A stretch of DNA of 64,000 nucleotides. Source: Nocardia fusca NBRC 14340. Lineage in GTDB: Bacteria > Actinomycetota > Actinomycetes > Mycobacteriales > Mycobacteriaceae. A program made the position numbers and the translations under genes. The stretch is from positions 25,064 through 89,063 of the forward strand of contig NZ_BDCU01000059.1 of assembly GCF_001618425.1 (NCBI RefSeq), read 5' to 3'. The notes beneath the pieces were generated by a model. That model was not told the DNA's origin. It made no database searches and worked only from the letters and a program-made list of their open reading frames with translations. This document shows, piece after piece, positions 37,951 to 46,150 of this stretch; within the stretch, counting starts at the first letter, position 1; each line of letters begins with the position of its first letter.

Positions 37951-38033
37951 TCTTTACGGCATCTTTACAGTAGGAGAGCCGGGAAGTCTGGTCGGCGTAC
38001 CCGGTCCGATTGCGGGCCGGGGTCGATGCCGAC
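37951..38033 (+). ncRNA. Structured leader RNA upstream of nhaA (copy 1)
   Basis: The element has tctttacggcatctttac (37951-37968), 9 variable bases, then gccgggaagtctggtcggc (37978-37996). A 9-bp hairpin follows (38000-38008 with 38013-38021, loop ATTG), and GTCGGC (37991-37996) can pair with GCCGAC (38028-38033) to enclose it. Copy 2 at 45884 has the same blocks and spacing, and its hairpin differs at three positions that all keep pairing. It ends 18 bases before the nhaA start. A cation- or pH-sensing riboswitch is a reasonable guess, since nhaA genes of other phyla have ion-responsive leaders, but I cannot assign a known class. Confidence 0.6.
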
Positions 38034-38051
38034 GAAAGATGACACGCGCTG

Positions 38052-39362
38052 ATGAGCTCGCCCCGGCCCCGCCCCTCACTCTTCGCCCGAGGTTCCTGGC
38101 CGGAGACCCGGCGGATCACGGCGATCCTACGCACCGAGACCGCCGGTGGTGTGCTCCTGATCATCGCCGCGGCGATCGGACTAATCTGGGCCAACACTCC
38201 CTGGTCGAACGCCTACGAAGCGCTACGCGATTTCCAGGTGGGCCCGGCGGGCCTGCATCTGAACCTCTCGCTGGAGACCTGGGCCGCCGACGGCCTGCTC
38301 GCGGTGTTCTTCTTCGTCGTCGGACTCGAACTCAAACGCGAATTCGTCGCCGGGGACCTGCGCGACCCCCGCCGCGCGGCACTACCGGTCGTGGCAGCAA
38401 TCGGCGGGATGGTCGGCCCGGCATTGATCTTCCTCGCGTTCAACCTCGGCAACGGCGACGCCGTGCAGGGCTGGGCGATCCCCACCGCCACCGATATCGC
38501 CTTCGCCCTGGCCGTCCTCGCGGTCGTCAGTTCTCATCTGCCCACCGCGCTACGTACTTTCCTGCTCACACTCGCTGTGGTCGACGATCTTCTCGCGGTG
38601 ACGGTGATCGCGATCTTCTACACCGACGAACTGCATCTGCCCTACCTGGGACTGGCCGCGCTACCCCTCGCCGCCTTCACCTTCGCGGTCCAGCGCCGGA
38701 TCCGCTCGCCGTGGCTGCTGATACCGCTGGCGTCGGCGGCCTGGTGGCTGGTACACCAATCCGGAGTCCACGCCACCGTCGCCGGGGTCTTGCTGGGTTT
38801 CGCTGTGCCCGTTCTCACCACCCGATCCGGGGTCGGTGATCCGTCGGCGCACGACCCGGGGTTGGCCGAGTGGTTCGAGCACCGGATCCGGCCGTTCTCC
38901 GCCGGGTTCGCGGTGCCGGTGTTCGCGTTCTTCGCCGCCGGGGTGACCATCGGCGGGCTCGACGGGTTGGTCGATTCGCTCACCGACCGGGTCACCCTCG
39001 GCGTCATCGTCGGTCTGGTGGCCGGTAAGGCATTCGGCATTCTGCTCACGACCTTCCTGACCGCGAAACTCACGCGCGCCGAACTGGACTCCGACCTGAG
39101 CTGGATCGACGTCACCGGAGTCGCATTGCTCGGCGGGATCGGATTCACGGTCTCACTGCTGATCGGGGAACTGGCATTCGCCGACCAACCCCGCTGGGAA
39201 GACCACGTCCGCATCGGGGTCCTCGTCGGCACCCTGACCGCCGCACTCCTGGCCACCATCGTGCTACGCCTGCGAAACCGCGTCTACCGCCGCATCGCCG
39301 AAGAAGGAGCCCGCGACGACGACAACGACGGCATTCCCGACATCTACCAACAGGGGTCCTGA
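38052..39362 (+). CDS. nhaA: Na+/H+ antiporter NhaA
   Basis: The 436-residue membrane protein is an NhaA antiporter that extrudes Na+ or Li+ in exchange for protons. The conserved GLELKREFVAGDLRDPRRA is present, the aspartate in PTATDIAFALA (D148) and the adjacent pair in VVDDLLAVTVIAIFY (D178, D179) correspond to the ion-binding and pH-sensing residues of E. coli NhaA. The C-terminal tail ends GARDDDNDGIPDIYQQ, which resembles a calcium-binding DxNxDG loop and is unusual for the family. The ATG at 38052 follows the structured leader. The next gene starts two bases after the stop. Confidence 0.93.
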   Translation: MSSPRPRPSLFARGSWPETRRITAILRTETAGGVLLIIAAAIGLIWANTPWSNAYEALRDFQVGPAGLHLNLSLETWAADGLLAVFFFVVGLELKREFVAGDLRDPRRAALPVVAAIGGMVGPALIFLAFNLGNGDAVQGWAIPTATDIAFALAVLAVVSSHLPTALRTFLLTLAVVDDLLAVTVIAIFYTDELHLPYLGLAALPLAAFTFAVQRRIRSPWLLIPLASAAWWLVHQSGVHATVAGVLLGFAVPVLTTRSGVGDPSAHDPGLAEWFEHRIRPFSAGFAVPVFAFFAAGVTIGGLDGLVDSLTDRVTLGVIVGLVAGKAFGILLTTFLTAKLTRAELDSDLSWIDVTGVALLGGIGFTVSLLIGELAFADQPRWEDHVRIGVLVGTLTAALLATIVLRLRNRVYRRIAEEGARDDDNDGIPDIYQQGS

Positions 39363-39364
39363 TC

Positions 39365-40279
39365 ATGCCGTCAGCTTTCGAGGACCGCCGTACATCGGAA
39401 AACGGGAGCCGGCCGATGGGATCGGCGTACATCAACACACCCAGCGGTGAAGTGATCGGCCTGTGGTGCACCGAGCAACTACAGGAATGGCGCACAGCCC
39501 ACCGGCGGTGGACCATCACGACAACGGCCGGGCCCACCCGGGTCGTGGCCCTCGGCCATGAACACAAGTCGGGGCCCACTGTCGTGGTGGTCCCGGGAAC
39601 GAACATGAACACCGCGGCCGCACGACCGTTTCTGGCCGAGCTGGCGACGCGATATCGGGTCATCGCCGTCGATGTCCCGGGCCAGCCCGGACTCAGCGCG
39701 CCACAGCGGCCACGCAGAAACCGGCTCGCCTGGTACGGACGGTGGCTCGACGAAGTGCTCGAGCAGACAGCGCCCGATGCGGCCGTACTGCTCGGGCATT
39801 CCCTGGGCGGGGCGATCGCCTTGGCCTGCCCCTCCGAGCGGATCACCGGCCGCGTGCTCGTAGCGCCGGCCGGGCTCGTTCGCCTGAAGGTACCGCTGCG
39901 TCTGCTCGCGGCAACCCTGGCCTGGCTCGCCGCTCCTTCACCCGAGCGCGCACACCGGCTCCTGCGCCTGATGACAGGCCCCACCCACCCTGTAGCACCG
40001 CAGCTGGCGGAGTGGATGACCCTCGTGGCCCGCTACTGCCGAACCACCCTGGCACCCGCACCTCTGGCGCCCGCACTGCTCGACCGCTGCCGGTCGACAC
40101 CCTGCGTGGTGGCTGTAGGCGCCCATGACATCTTCCTGCCACCCGACCGTCTCGAACCCGCCGTCCGCGACCTGCTCGGGAGTGAACTACGCGTACTCGA
40201 AGGCTGTGGGCACCTGGCCCTCGACGACGACCCGGCCAGTGTCGTGGAACTGGTGAACGACCTCACCGGACGCCTGTGA
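39365..40279 (+). CDS. Alpha/beta hydrolase
   Basis: The 304-residue protein is an alpha/beta hydrolase with the nucleophile elbow GHSLGGAIAL, an oxyanion-hole region VVVPGTNMNTAAARPF, the acid likely in VGAHDIFLP and the catalytic histidine in EGCGHLALDDDP. It begins two bases after nhaA, so it is surely co-transcribed. Substrate is unknown. The stop overlaps the next start (GTGA). Association with an antiporter is unexplained. Confidence 0.82.
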   Translation: MPSAFEDRRTSENGSRPMGSAYINTPSGEVIGLWCTEQLQEWRTAHRRWTITTTAGPTRVVALGHEHKSGPTVVVVPGTNMNTAAARPFLAELATRYRVIAVDVPGQPGLSAPQRPRRNRLAWYGRWLDEVLEQTAPDAAVLLGHSLGGAIALACPSERITGRVLVAPAGLVRLKVPLRLLAATLAWLAAPSPERAHRLLRLMTGPTHPVAPQLAEWMTLVARYCRTTLAPAPLAPALLDRCRSTPCVVAVGAHDIFLPPDRLEPAVRDLLGSELRVLEGCGHLALDDDPASVVELVNDLTGRL

Positions 40280-41208
40280 AACTGGCTCGGCCGGCCAGGC
40301 GGCGCCAGGGACGGTCGAATTGGATTGCCTCGGCAGTGCTGGTCGCGATCCTCGTGGGAAGCACTGCCTACACGATATCCGTGATCTACGACTTCACCCA
40401 GGGGCGGCGGGTAGTGGCCGAGGTCGACTACTGCACCAGCGTGCGGCCCGCCGGATGCTCGGGCAAATGGACCTTTCCGGACGGCACCATCGGCGAAGGC
40501 AGGATCGCCGGAGCGAGCGGAGGCGACAAGGGGCACCGGATCGACGTCGTGGTCGGGCCGATCTGGGGCGCGTACGCGGATACCCTGTCGACGCTTGCCT
40601 GGCAGCTCGCACCGGCACCGACGGTGTATGCGATGGTGCTGGCAGGATGGTTGATCGCGCGTTTCCGCCGTGCCCGCGCCCACCGGATGACCCGAGAATT
40701 CAACGCTCGCCTCCGGCCCGGCCAGGAGCTGTATCACGCACGCGATGCGGAGATCACCGACGCACATGATCAATCACTATGGGATGGCCGCCACCTCGGG
40801 CATCGACTCGCCGTCCTCGACGGACCGGGCCCGACGGCCTTCCATATCCGCCACGGCGTCGCCGCCCGCTATTTCTACTATCCGAACGGGACCTACGCGG
40901 GCGCAATCTTGCGCGACCGGCGAATGCATCCGCTTCTCGGCTTCGCGCTCTGCGACGCACGTGGCGCCGCGTTCGCCTTCACGGCCAGTATCGACCACCC
41001 ACTGTCGTGGCAGGTCACCGGCGCTGACGGCTCCTTCGTATACGCCCGGATCCTGATTACGACACAGGGCCACACCGTGGCGGTCGAACCGGCCGCTCCA
41101 CCGCTACTACGCCCGCTAATATTCGGATTCGTGATCGAATACGACCGGATCGTCTTCGAGGCAGGCGACGGTCTCGGCCTCGAATACCGTCACCATATCG
41201 CCCGCTGA
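40276..41208 (+). CDS. Membrane protein of unknown function in nhaA operon
   Basis: The 310-residue protein has two predicted helices (about 17-38, ASAVLVAILVGSTAYTISVI; and about 108-127, LAPAPTVYAMVLAGWLIARF), a short extracytoplasmic loop with two cysteines (DYCTSVRPAGCSGKW) and a large C-terminal cytosolic domain rich in beta pattern. The two cysteines could form a disulphide. I do not recognise a family. GTG start overlaps the hydrolase stop. It ends 28 bases from the convergent regulator gene. Confidence 0.7.
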   Translation: MKLARPARRRQGRSNWIASAVLVAILVGSTAYTISVIYDFTQGRRVVAEVDYCTSVRPAGCSGKWTFPDGTIGEGRIAGASGGDKGHRIDVVVGPIWGAYADTLSTLAWQLAPAPTVYAMVLAGWLIARFRRARAHRMTREFNARLRPGQELYHARDAEITDAHDQSLWDGRHLGHRLAVLDGPGPTAFHIRHGVAARYFYYPNGTYAGAILRDRRMHPLLGFALCDARGAAFAFTASIDHPLSWQVTGADGSFVYARILITTQGHTVAVEPAAPPLLRPLIFGFVIEYDRIVFEAGDGLGLEYRHHIAR

Positions 41209-41236
41209 GGACCGGCCGAACGTGGCCGTGCACAGG

Positions 41237-41731
41237 TCAGTCGGCGTCGGGGAACATCTCGCGGCGGTGTTTCTGCCAGCGGCTCATCATTTCGGGGAGT
41301 TCGGCACGCATGAACCGGTAGTACTCCAGCGTCTCACGGACCCGGCGGCCACCGGGACGGGCGGCGTCGAGCAGTTCGACGCCGTCGCTGAGGAACCGCA
41401 GGGCCCGGTCCAGCGCTTCCTGACGCCGGGCGGTGATCGCGTACCAGACGTCCTCGTCGTAGACGCGATAAGTGTCGGCGCGGGCCCCTGGTTCGCGTTC
41501 CCGGCCGAGCAATCCGGATTGCACGAGGTAGCGGACGGCTCCGGAGATCGCGGCCGGACTGACCTGCAACCCGGCGGAAAGTTCTTGGGCGGTGTAGCGC
41601 TCGGCATCGTCGGCGAGGACGTAGGCGAAAACCCGGGCAGCCATCCGTGGTGTGCCCGAGTCCGCGAGCAACAGCGCGAATTGCTCGACGAACCGCAGGA
41701 CCGCCTGTTCCTGCTGGTCCTGCTCCTCCAC
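41237..41731 (-). CDS. GbsR/MarR-type transcriptional regulator (second)
   Basis: The 164-residue regulator has FVEQFALLLADSGTPRMAARVFAY, then the winged helix TAQELSAGLQVSPAAISGAVRYLVQSGLLGRE and wing GARADTYRV, with a C-terminal helical domain ending RWQKHRREMFPD. It is a paralogue of the regulator at 37367. The GTG at 41731 has GAGGAGG at 5-base spacing; a GTG at 41758 has none. It is divergent from the ABC exporter at 41823 and a palindrome lies between. Confidence 0.85.
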   Translation of the reverse strand: MEEQDQQEQAVLRFVEQFALLLADSGTPRMAARVFAYVLADDAERYTAQELSAGLQVSPAAISGAVRYLVQSGLLGREREPGARADTYRVYDEDVWYAITARRQEALDRALRFLSDGVELLDAARPGGRRVRETLEYYRFMRAELPEMMSRWQKHRREMFPDAD

Positions 41732-41786
41732 ACAGACCTCCTCTACCCCTGTCGACACATGCAGTTACATCATAGCCTTCAAACTA

Positions 41787-41802
41787 TTCACACATTTGTG
41801 AA
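41787..41802. promoter_or_regulatory. Palindromic operator between regulator and ABC genes
   Basis: The site ttcacacatttgtgaa is an inverted repeat (TTCACA-N4-TGTGAA) in an AT-rich stretch, 21 bases before the ABC ATPase start and 56 bases from the regulator start. Repression of both by the GbsR/MarR protein is inferred. Confidence 0.6.
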
Positions 41803-41822
41803 AGAAATGTACGCTGTGATGT

Positions 41823-42737
41823 ATGGATACTGCCGTCGCAATCTCCGGGTTGCGCAAGACTTTTGGCCGCACCACCGCGCTCGACGACCTCGATCTCGAC
41901 GTCCACCGAGGTGAGGTCCACGGATTCCTGGGCCCGAACGGCGCCGGGAAGACCACGACCATCCGTGTGCTGCTCGGGCTCCTCCGCCCCGACAGCGGTT
42001 CCACCCGGCTACTGGGCGGAGACCCCTGGCGGGACGCGGTCGCGTTGCACCGTCGCCTGGCCTACGTCCCCGGCGATGTGGAACTGTGGCCGAATCTCAC
42101 CGGCGGCGAGGCGATCGACGTGTTCGCCCGGCTACGTGGCGCGGTGAACACGACCCGCCGCGAAGAGCTGATCGAACGATTCGACCTGGACCCGACGAAG
42201 AAAGCCCGCACCTACTCCAAGGGCAACCGGCAGAAGGTCGCCCTGATCGCCGCGTTGGCCTCGGACGCGGATCTGTTCCTGCTCGACGAACCCACCGCCG
42301 GCCTCGACCCACTGATGGAAGTCGTGTTCCAGGACGTGGTCGCCGAGGTGAAGAGCCGGGGCGGCACCGTCCTGCTGTCGAGCCACATCCTTGCGCAGGT
42401 GGAGAAACTCGCCGACCGGGTGAGCATCATCCGCAGCGGGCGGGTCGTGCAAACCGGCACCCTCACCGAGCTCCGGCACCTGACCCGCACCACGGTCGAA
42501 GCAGTGACCGAACGCCCGATCAGGGACCTGAGCGCGCTGGCCGGCGTCCACAACGTGATCACCGAGGACGGCCGAGTCCGTTTCGATGCCGACACCGACG
42601 CACTCGACGCCGCGATCGCCGCCGTCAGCCACGCCGGGATCCGCGCCCTGACCAGCCATCCGCCCACGCTCGAGGAGCTCATGCTGCGTCATTACGGCGA
42701 CGAGCTCGCCGCCGCGGGTAACGGAGCGGGCGAATGA
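41823..42737 (+). CDS. ABC exporter ATPase (second module)
   Basis: The 304-residue ATPase has Walker A GPNGAGKTTT, the signature YSKGNRQKVALIAAL, Walker B LFLLDEPTAGLDP and LSSHIL. The C-terminal domain matches DrrA-like drug exporter ATPases. Start ATG 41823 lies just after the palindromic operator. The stop overlaps the permease start as ATGA. Confidence 0.9.
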   Translation: MDTAVAISGLRKTFGRTTALDDLDLDVHRGEVHGFLGPNGAGKTTTIRVLLGLLRPDSGSTRLLGGDPWRDAVALHRRLAYVPGDVELWPNLTGGEAIDVFARLRGAVNTTRREELIERFDLDPTKKARTYSKGNRQKVALIAALASDADLFLLDEPTAGLDPLMEVVFQDVVAEVKSRGGTVLLSSHILAQVEKLADRVSIIRSGRVVQTGTLTELRHLTRTTVEAVTERPIRDLSALAGVHNVITEDGRVRFDADTDALDAAIAAVSHAGIRALTSHPPTLEELMLRHYGDELAAAGNGAGE

Positions 42738-44401
42738 CCACCACGGCAACATATTCCGGCACGCCTGCCGCGGCTCCTATCGATTCGCAGACCACCTGGC
42801 GCGACGCCCTGGCCGGTACCGGCACGCTGGTGCGGCTGGATCTGCGCCGGGACCGGATCAAGCTCCCCGCGTGGGTGCTGGGTATCGCGCTGATGAGCGT
42901 CTACTACGCCTCAGCACTGCAGCAGGTATACAAAACCCCCGAAGATCTCCGAGCGGTCAGCCAGTTCAGCGAGGGAGTCGTCGGTGCACTGATCTCGGGC
43001 CCCGGCTACGGCTTGACCGATCCCACCACCGAATCGGTGATCGTCGCGGTCTACGGCCTGTACTACCTACTGCTGGCCGCGCTGATGAACATCCTGCTCA
43101 TCTCCCGGCACACTCGCGTCGAAGAACAAACCGGGCGCGCCGAACTCGTCCGCGCCAATGCCGTCGGCCGCCACGCCCAGCTCACCGCCGCACTCGTCCT
43201 CGCGGTCATCGCAAACCTCGCGGTGACCCTGCTGGTCGCCGGTTCGTTCGCCGCAGCCGGACTCGACACCTCCGACGCCCTGCTATTCGGCGCCAGTGTC
43301 GGCGCGGCGGGAATGGTCTTCGCCGCGATCACCACGGTCGCCGTCCAGATCACCGAATACTCCCGCGCCGCCTCCGGACTCGCCGGCCTCGCACTGGGCA
43401 TCGCCTACGTCATCCGCGCCGCCGGCGACGCCGTTCGGGAAGGCGGCAGCGCGCTGTCGTGGCTGTCCCCGCTGGCCTGGTCACAGCAGACTCGCGCCTA
43501 CGCCGACGGCCGCTGGTGGCCACTGCTGCTTTCGTTCGCGCTGATTCTGGCCGTCACCGGGGTGGCCTACTCCCTCTCTTCTCGCCGCGACCTCGGTGCC
43601 GGGCTGGTACCGCCGCGCCCGGGCCACCGGGAGGCTCCTGGCTGGCTGGCCACACCGGTGGCGTTGGCGGCACGTCTGCAACGGGCCGGGCTCATCGGCT
43701 GGGCCTGCGCGCTGGTCGCCAGCGGAGCGCTCTACGGCGGGATCGGCAACACGATCGTCGATTCCTTCGACGACCTGCCCGACCAGGTCGTCGACGTCAT
43801 GGGCGGCGACGCGAGCCGAATGCTCGACGGCTACCTCGGCACCATGGCCTTCTTCGACGCTCTGCTGGTCACAGTTTTCGCGATCCTCGCCGTTCAATCC
43901 CTGCGCACCGAAGAAACCACCGGCCGCACCGAACCGGTGCTCGCCACCGCAACCGGCCGGGTCGCCTGGTTCACCGGATACATCGGTGTCGCGGCACTCG
44001 GCGCGCTGGCATTGCTCGCCACGACGGGCCTGGCATTCGGTGTCGCGCTGGCGCTGTCCGTGGGCGACGCCGGCTACGTCGTCGACGGGCTCGTATCCCA
44101 TCTCGTGTTCGCGCCCGCCGTACTGCTGGTTCTCGCTGTCGCCGCCCTGCTCTACGGCGTCCTCCCGCAGGCGATCGGTGCCACCTGGGCGGTGTTCGGA
44201 TTCGCCCTGGTCCTCGGCTTCTTCGGCCCAATCATGAACCTGCCGCAGTGGATCCACGATCTGTCCCCGTTCCAGCACATCGCTCGCATTCCGATGGAAG
44301 ACCTCCGCTGGACGGCGTTGATCATACTGACCGTCCTGGCGGCCGCATCCGCTGCTGTCGGCGCCTACCGTTTCCGGGAGCGCGATCTGGACACCACATG
44401 A
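42734..44401 (+). CDS. ABC-2 exporter permease, double-length (12 TM)
   Basis: The 555-residue permease has about twelve hydrophobic segments in two halves; each half carries the coupling motif RVEEQTGRAELVRANAVGR or RTEETTGRTEPVLATATGR. It is therefore an internally duplicated ABC-2 permease, the type often named polyketide-antibiotic transporter in actinobacteria. It works with the ATPase overlapping by four bases. The substrate is not known. No biosynthetic genes are nearby to suggest one. Confidence 0.88.
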   Translation: MTTTATYSGTPAAAPIDSQTTWRDALAGTGTLVRLDLRRDRIKLPAWVLGIALMSVYYASALQQVYKTPEDLRAVSQFSEGVVGALISGPGYGLTDPTTESVIVAVYGLYYLLLAALMNILLISRHTRVEEQTGRAELVRANAVGRHAQLTAALVLAVIANLAVTLLVAGSFAAAGLDTSDALLFGASVGAAGMVFAAITTVAVQITEYSRAASGLAGLALGIAYVIRAAGDAVREGGSALSWLSPLAWSQQTRAYADGRWWPLLLSFALILAVTGVAYSLSSRRDLGAGLVPPRPGHREAPGWLATPVALAARLQRAGLIGWACALVASGALYGGIGNTIVDSFDDLPDQVVDVMGGDASRMLDGYLGTMAFFDALLVTVFAILAVQSLRTEETTGRTEPVLATATGRVAWFTGYIGVAALGALALLATTGLAFGVALALSVGDAGYVVDGLVSHLVFAPAVLLVLAVAALLYGVLPQAIGATWAVFGFALVLGFFGPIMNLPQWIHDLSPFQHIARIPMEDLRWTALIILTVLAAASAAVGAYRFRERDLDTT

Positions 44402-44590
44402 CCCGTGCCGGCCGCCGACCGGGGGTCCCGCGGAACCTGTCGCGCCGGAACACGGGACCGATAACCGAGTGGCGGGCAGGCATATCAACCACATCGGAGG
44501 CCGGACACCGACGTCCACTTTCGCCGATCCGCCCGGAAGCCGTTTGCTCCGGCGCGAGTCCCGCGCCGGAGCAAATCAGGTCCAAGCTTG

Positions 44591-45677
44591 TCAGGGTGCG
44601 GCTGTTACCGGTTCTGCGGCAGCAGCGGCGACAGGGCGCCGGCCGAAGAACAGCAGGCCGGCGGCAAGCGCACCGATGAACAGCGCGAGCATGCCCGCGA
44701 GCAGCCATCCGGCTCCGAAATTGGCGATCACGGGAATCGCCCCGGCGGTGACGAGCCCACCGCCGAAGAACGGTTCCATGATCAGCTGCTTGTAGCCGAA
44801 GGCCTGATACGCAGGGGTTTTCAGATCCGGGTCGACCACCCGCAGCAGAATCAGACCCGTGGAGGTCACGCCCATGGCCTGACCGACATCGGCAATGCCG
44901 CGTTCGAACCAGAAATCGGGCAGCATCCGCCGCGCCAGGAATACGAACGCTCCGACCGTCCAGACCAGACCGGTGACCGCCAACAGGATGAACGGGCCCA
45001 TATTCGCCGCGATCGCCGTCAGCGACAAGGTACCCAGGGCGGCGATGACAGCACATCGAGGCTGAAACCCTGCAACCGTTCGATCATCTGCACATCGACG
45101 ATCTCCTCGCGGTCGAACGCCTGGATCAACGCCTGCACGATGATGCCGCCGATCATCGCGATCGGGAACAACGGCACATGCGCGAACAGCTCCAGACTGT
45201 CGGCCCACAGTTTCTGCTCGACCCACTGCAACCCGGTCAGCATCAACCAACCGATCAACACCGCCACCGCCAGCAACCCGAAGTGCAGGGTCAGCGGTTC
45301 GATCGAGGACGGGTTGACCGTCAGCGTCCCCGCGGAACGGCGGCGCTCCTTCTCCACCAACCCCGCCCGCTCGGCCACCGACGGAGTGGCGTCGGTGCGC
45401 AGTTCGGTCGTCTTACCGGTGCGCACACCCCAGTTGATCAACGCGATACCGCAGACGATGCCCGACAAGATCCCCACGGTTGCCAGACCCAGCGCGAGGT
45501 CCTGCCCTTCGGGGAAGTTGAACTCTTCGAACGTTCCGGCCATCCCCGCGGCGGTACCGTGACCGCCCTCGAAGCCGATCTCGATCAAGGTGCCCGCCAT
45601 CGCCGGCAACCCGAACACCGGGCCCAGCACCAGGATCGCAGCAACAGCAGCGCGAAACCGATAACTTCCGGTGACAT
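44591..45677 (-). pseudogene. Sodium/glutamate symporter (GltS-type), deleted and frameshifted
   Basis: The remains start at ATG 45677 with AGGTGAG upstream and the typical beginning MSPEVIGFALLLL. After 13 residues the family sequence jumps, out of frame, to ILVLGPVFGLPAMAG and EIGFEGGHGTAAGMAG, so roughly 140 residues are missing at a GCTG-rich junction near 45630-45645. A second break near 45045-45055, one base short, shifts the frame before VIAALGTLSLTAIAANMGPF. The C-terminal half ends at 44591. Intact members co-transport glutamate with Na+. With two lesions this is a true pseudogene rather than a single sequencing error. Confidence 0.82.
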
Positions 45678-45883
45678 ACTCACCTACTTCCGTCGTCGCG
45701 AACCGCCGACACCCGGCGACAACAGGCAACGAATGCGACAAACACCCCAAAAACATGCCGTTGAATGACGGTACGATAGGCGATGGCTCGACAGTTTGTA
45801 AATCCTGCTCCCTCACGGGAATATACGAACGCTCGAGCGAGTGGCGGCAGTACGGCCGGGGGCCTGGAGTTGCGATCGACCGC

Positions 45884-45962
45884 TCTTTACGGCATCTTTA
45901 CCCGTGGTGCGCCGGGAAGTCTGGTCGGCAACCCGGCTCGGAGCGGGTCGGGAGGTCCGACC
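45884..45962 (+). ncRNA. Structured leader RNA, copy 2
   Basis: The blocks tctttacggcatctttac (45884-45901) and gccgggaagtctggtcggc (45911-45929) are identical to copy 1, with the same 9-base spacing. The hairpin CCCGGCTCG/CGGGTCGGG (45932-45940 with 45944-45952) pairs fully, with G-U replacing G-C and C-G replacing U-G compared with copy 1. GGTCGG (45923-45928) pairs with CCGACC (45957-45962). No nhaA follows; the next recognisable gene begins at 46151. The rest of the 473-base gap 45678-46150 shows no gene. It may be an orphan left by deletion of its gene, or it may control the membrane gene. Confidence 0.55.
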
Positions 45963-46150
45963 ATGGGAGCACTCCTGCACGGCAACAACACCTTTCACCA
46001 ATCGTTTCCGTCCACCCTCCGCAGGTACTGCGGTTGCGGCCATGCCTGCGCACACTCCGGAGACAGCTTCCGCAGGCCGCGAATGACGGCTTCGGCCCGA
46101 TCGCGCAACACCTCGTACTCCGGCGCTTCGGCGCTGCCGGATATCCGCGC

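Noticed and set aside
45019..45816. Reading the minus-strand frame at 45019-45816 as a whole gene
   Set aside because: Its first 40 residues are non-homologous; the true symporter start is in another frame at 45677 and the C-terminus in a third.
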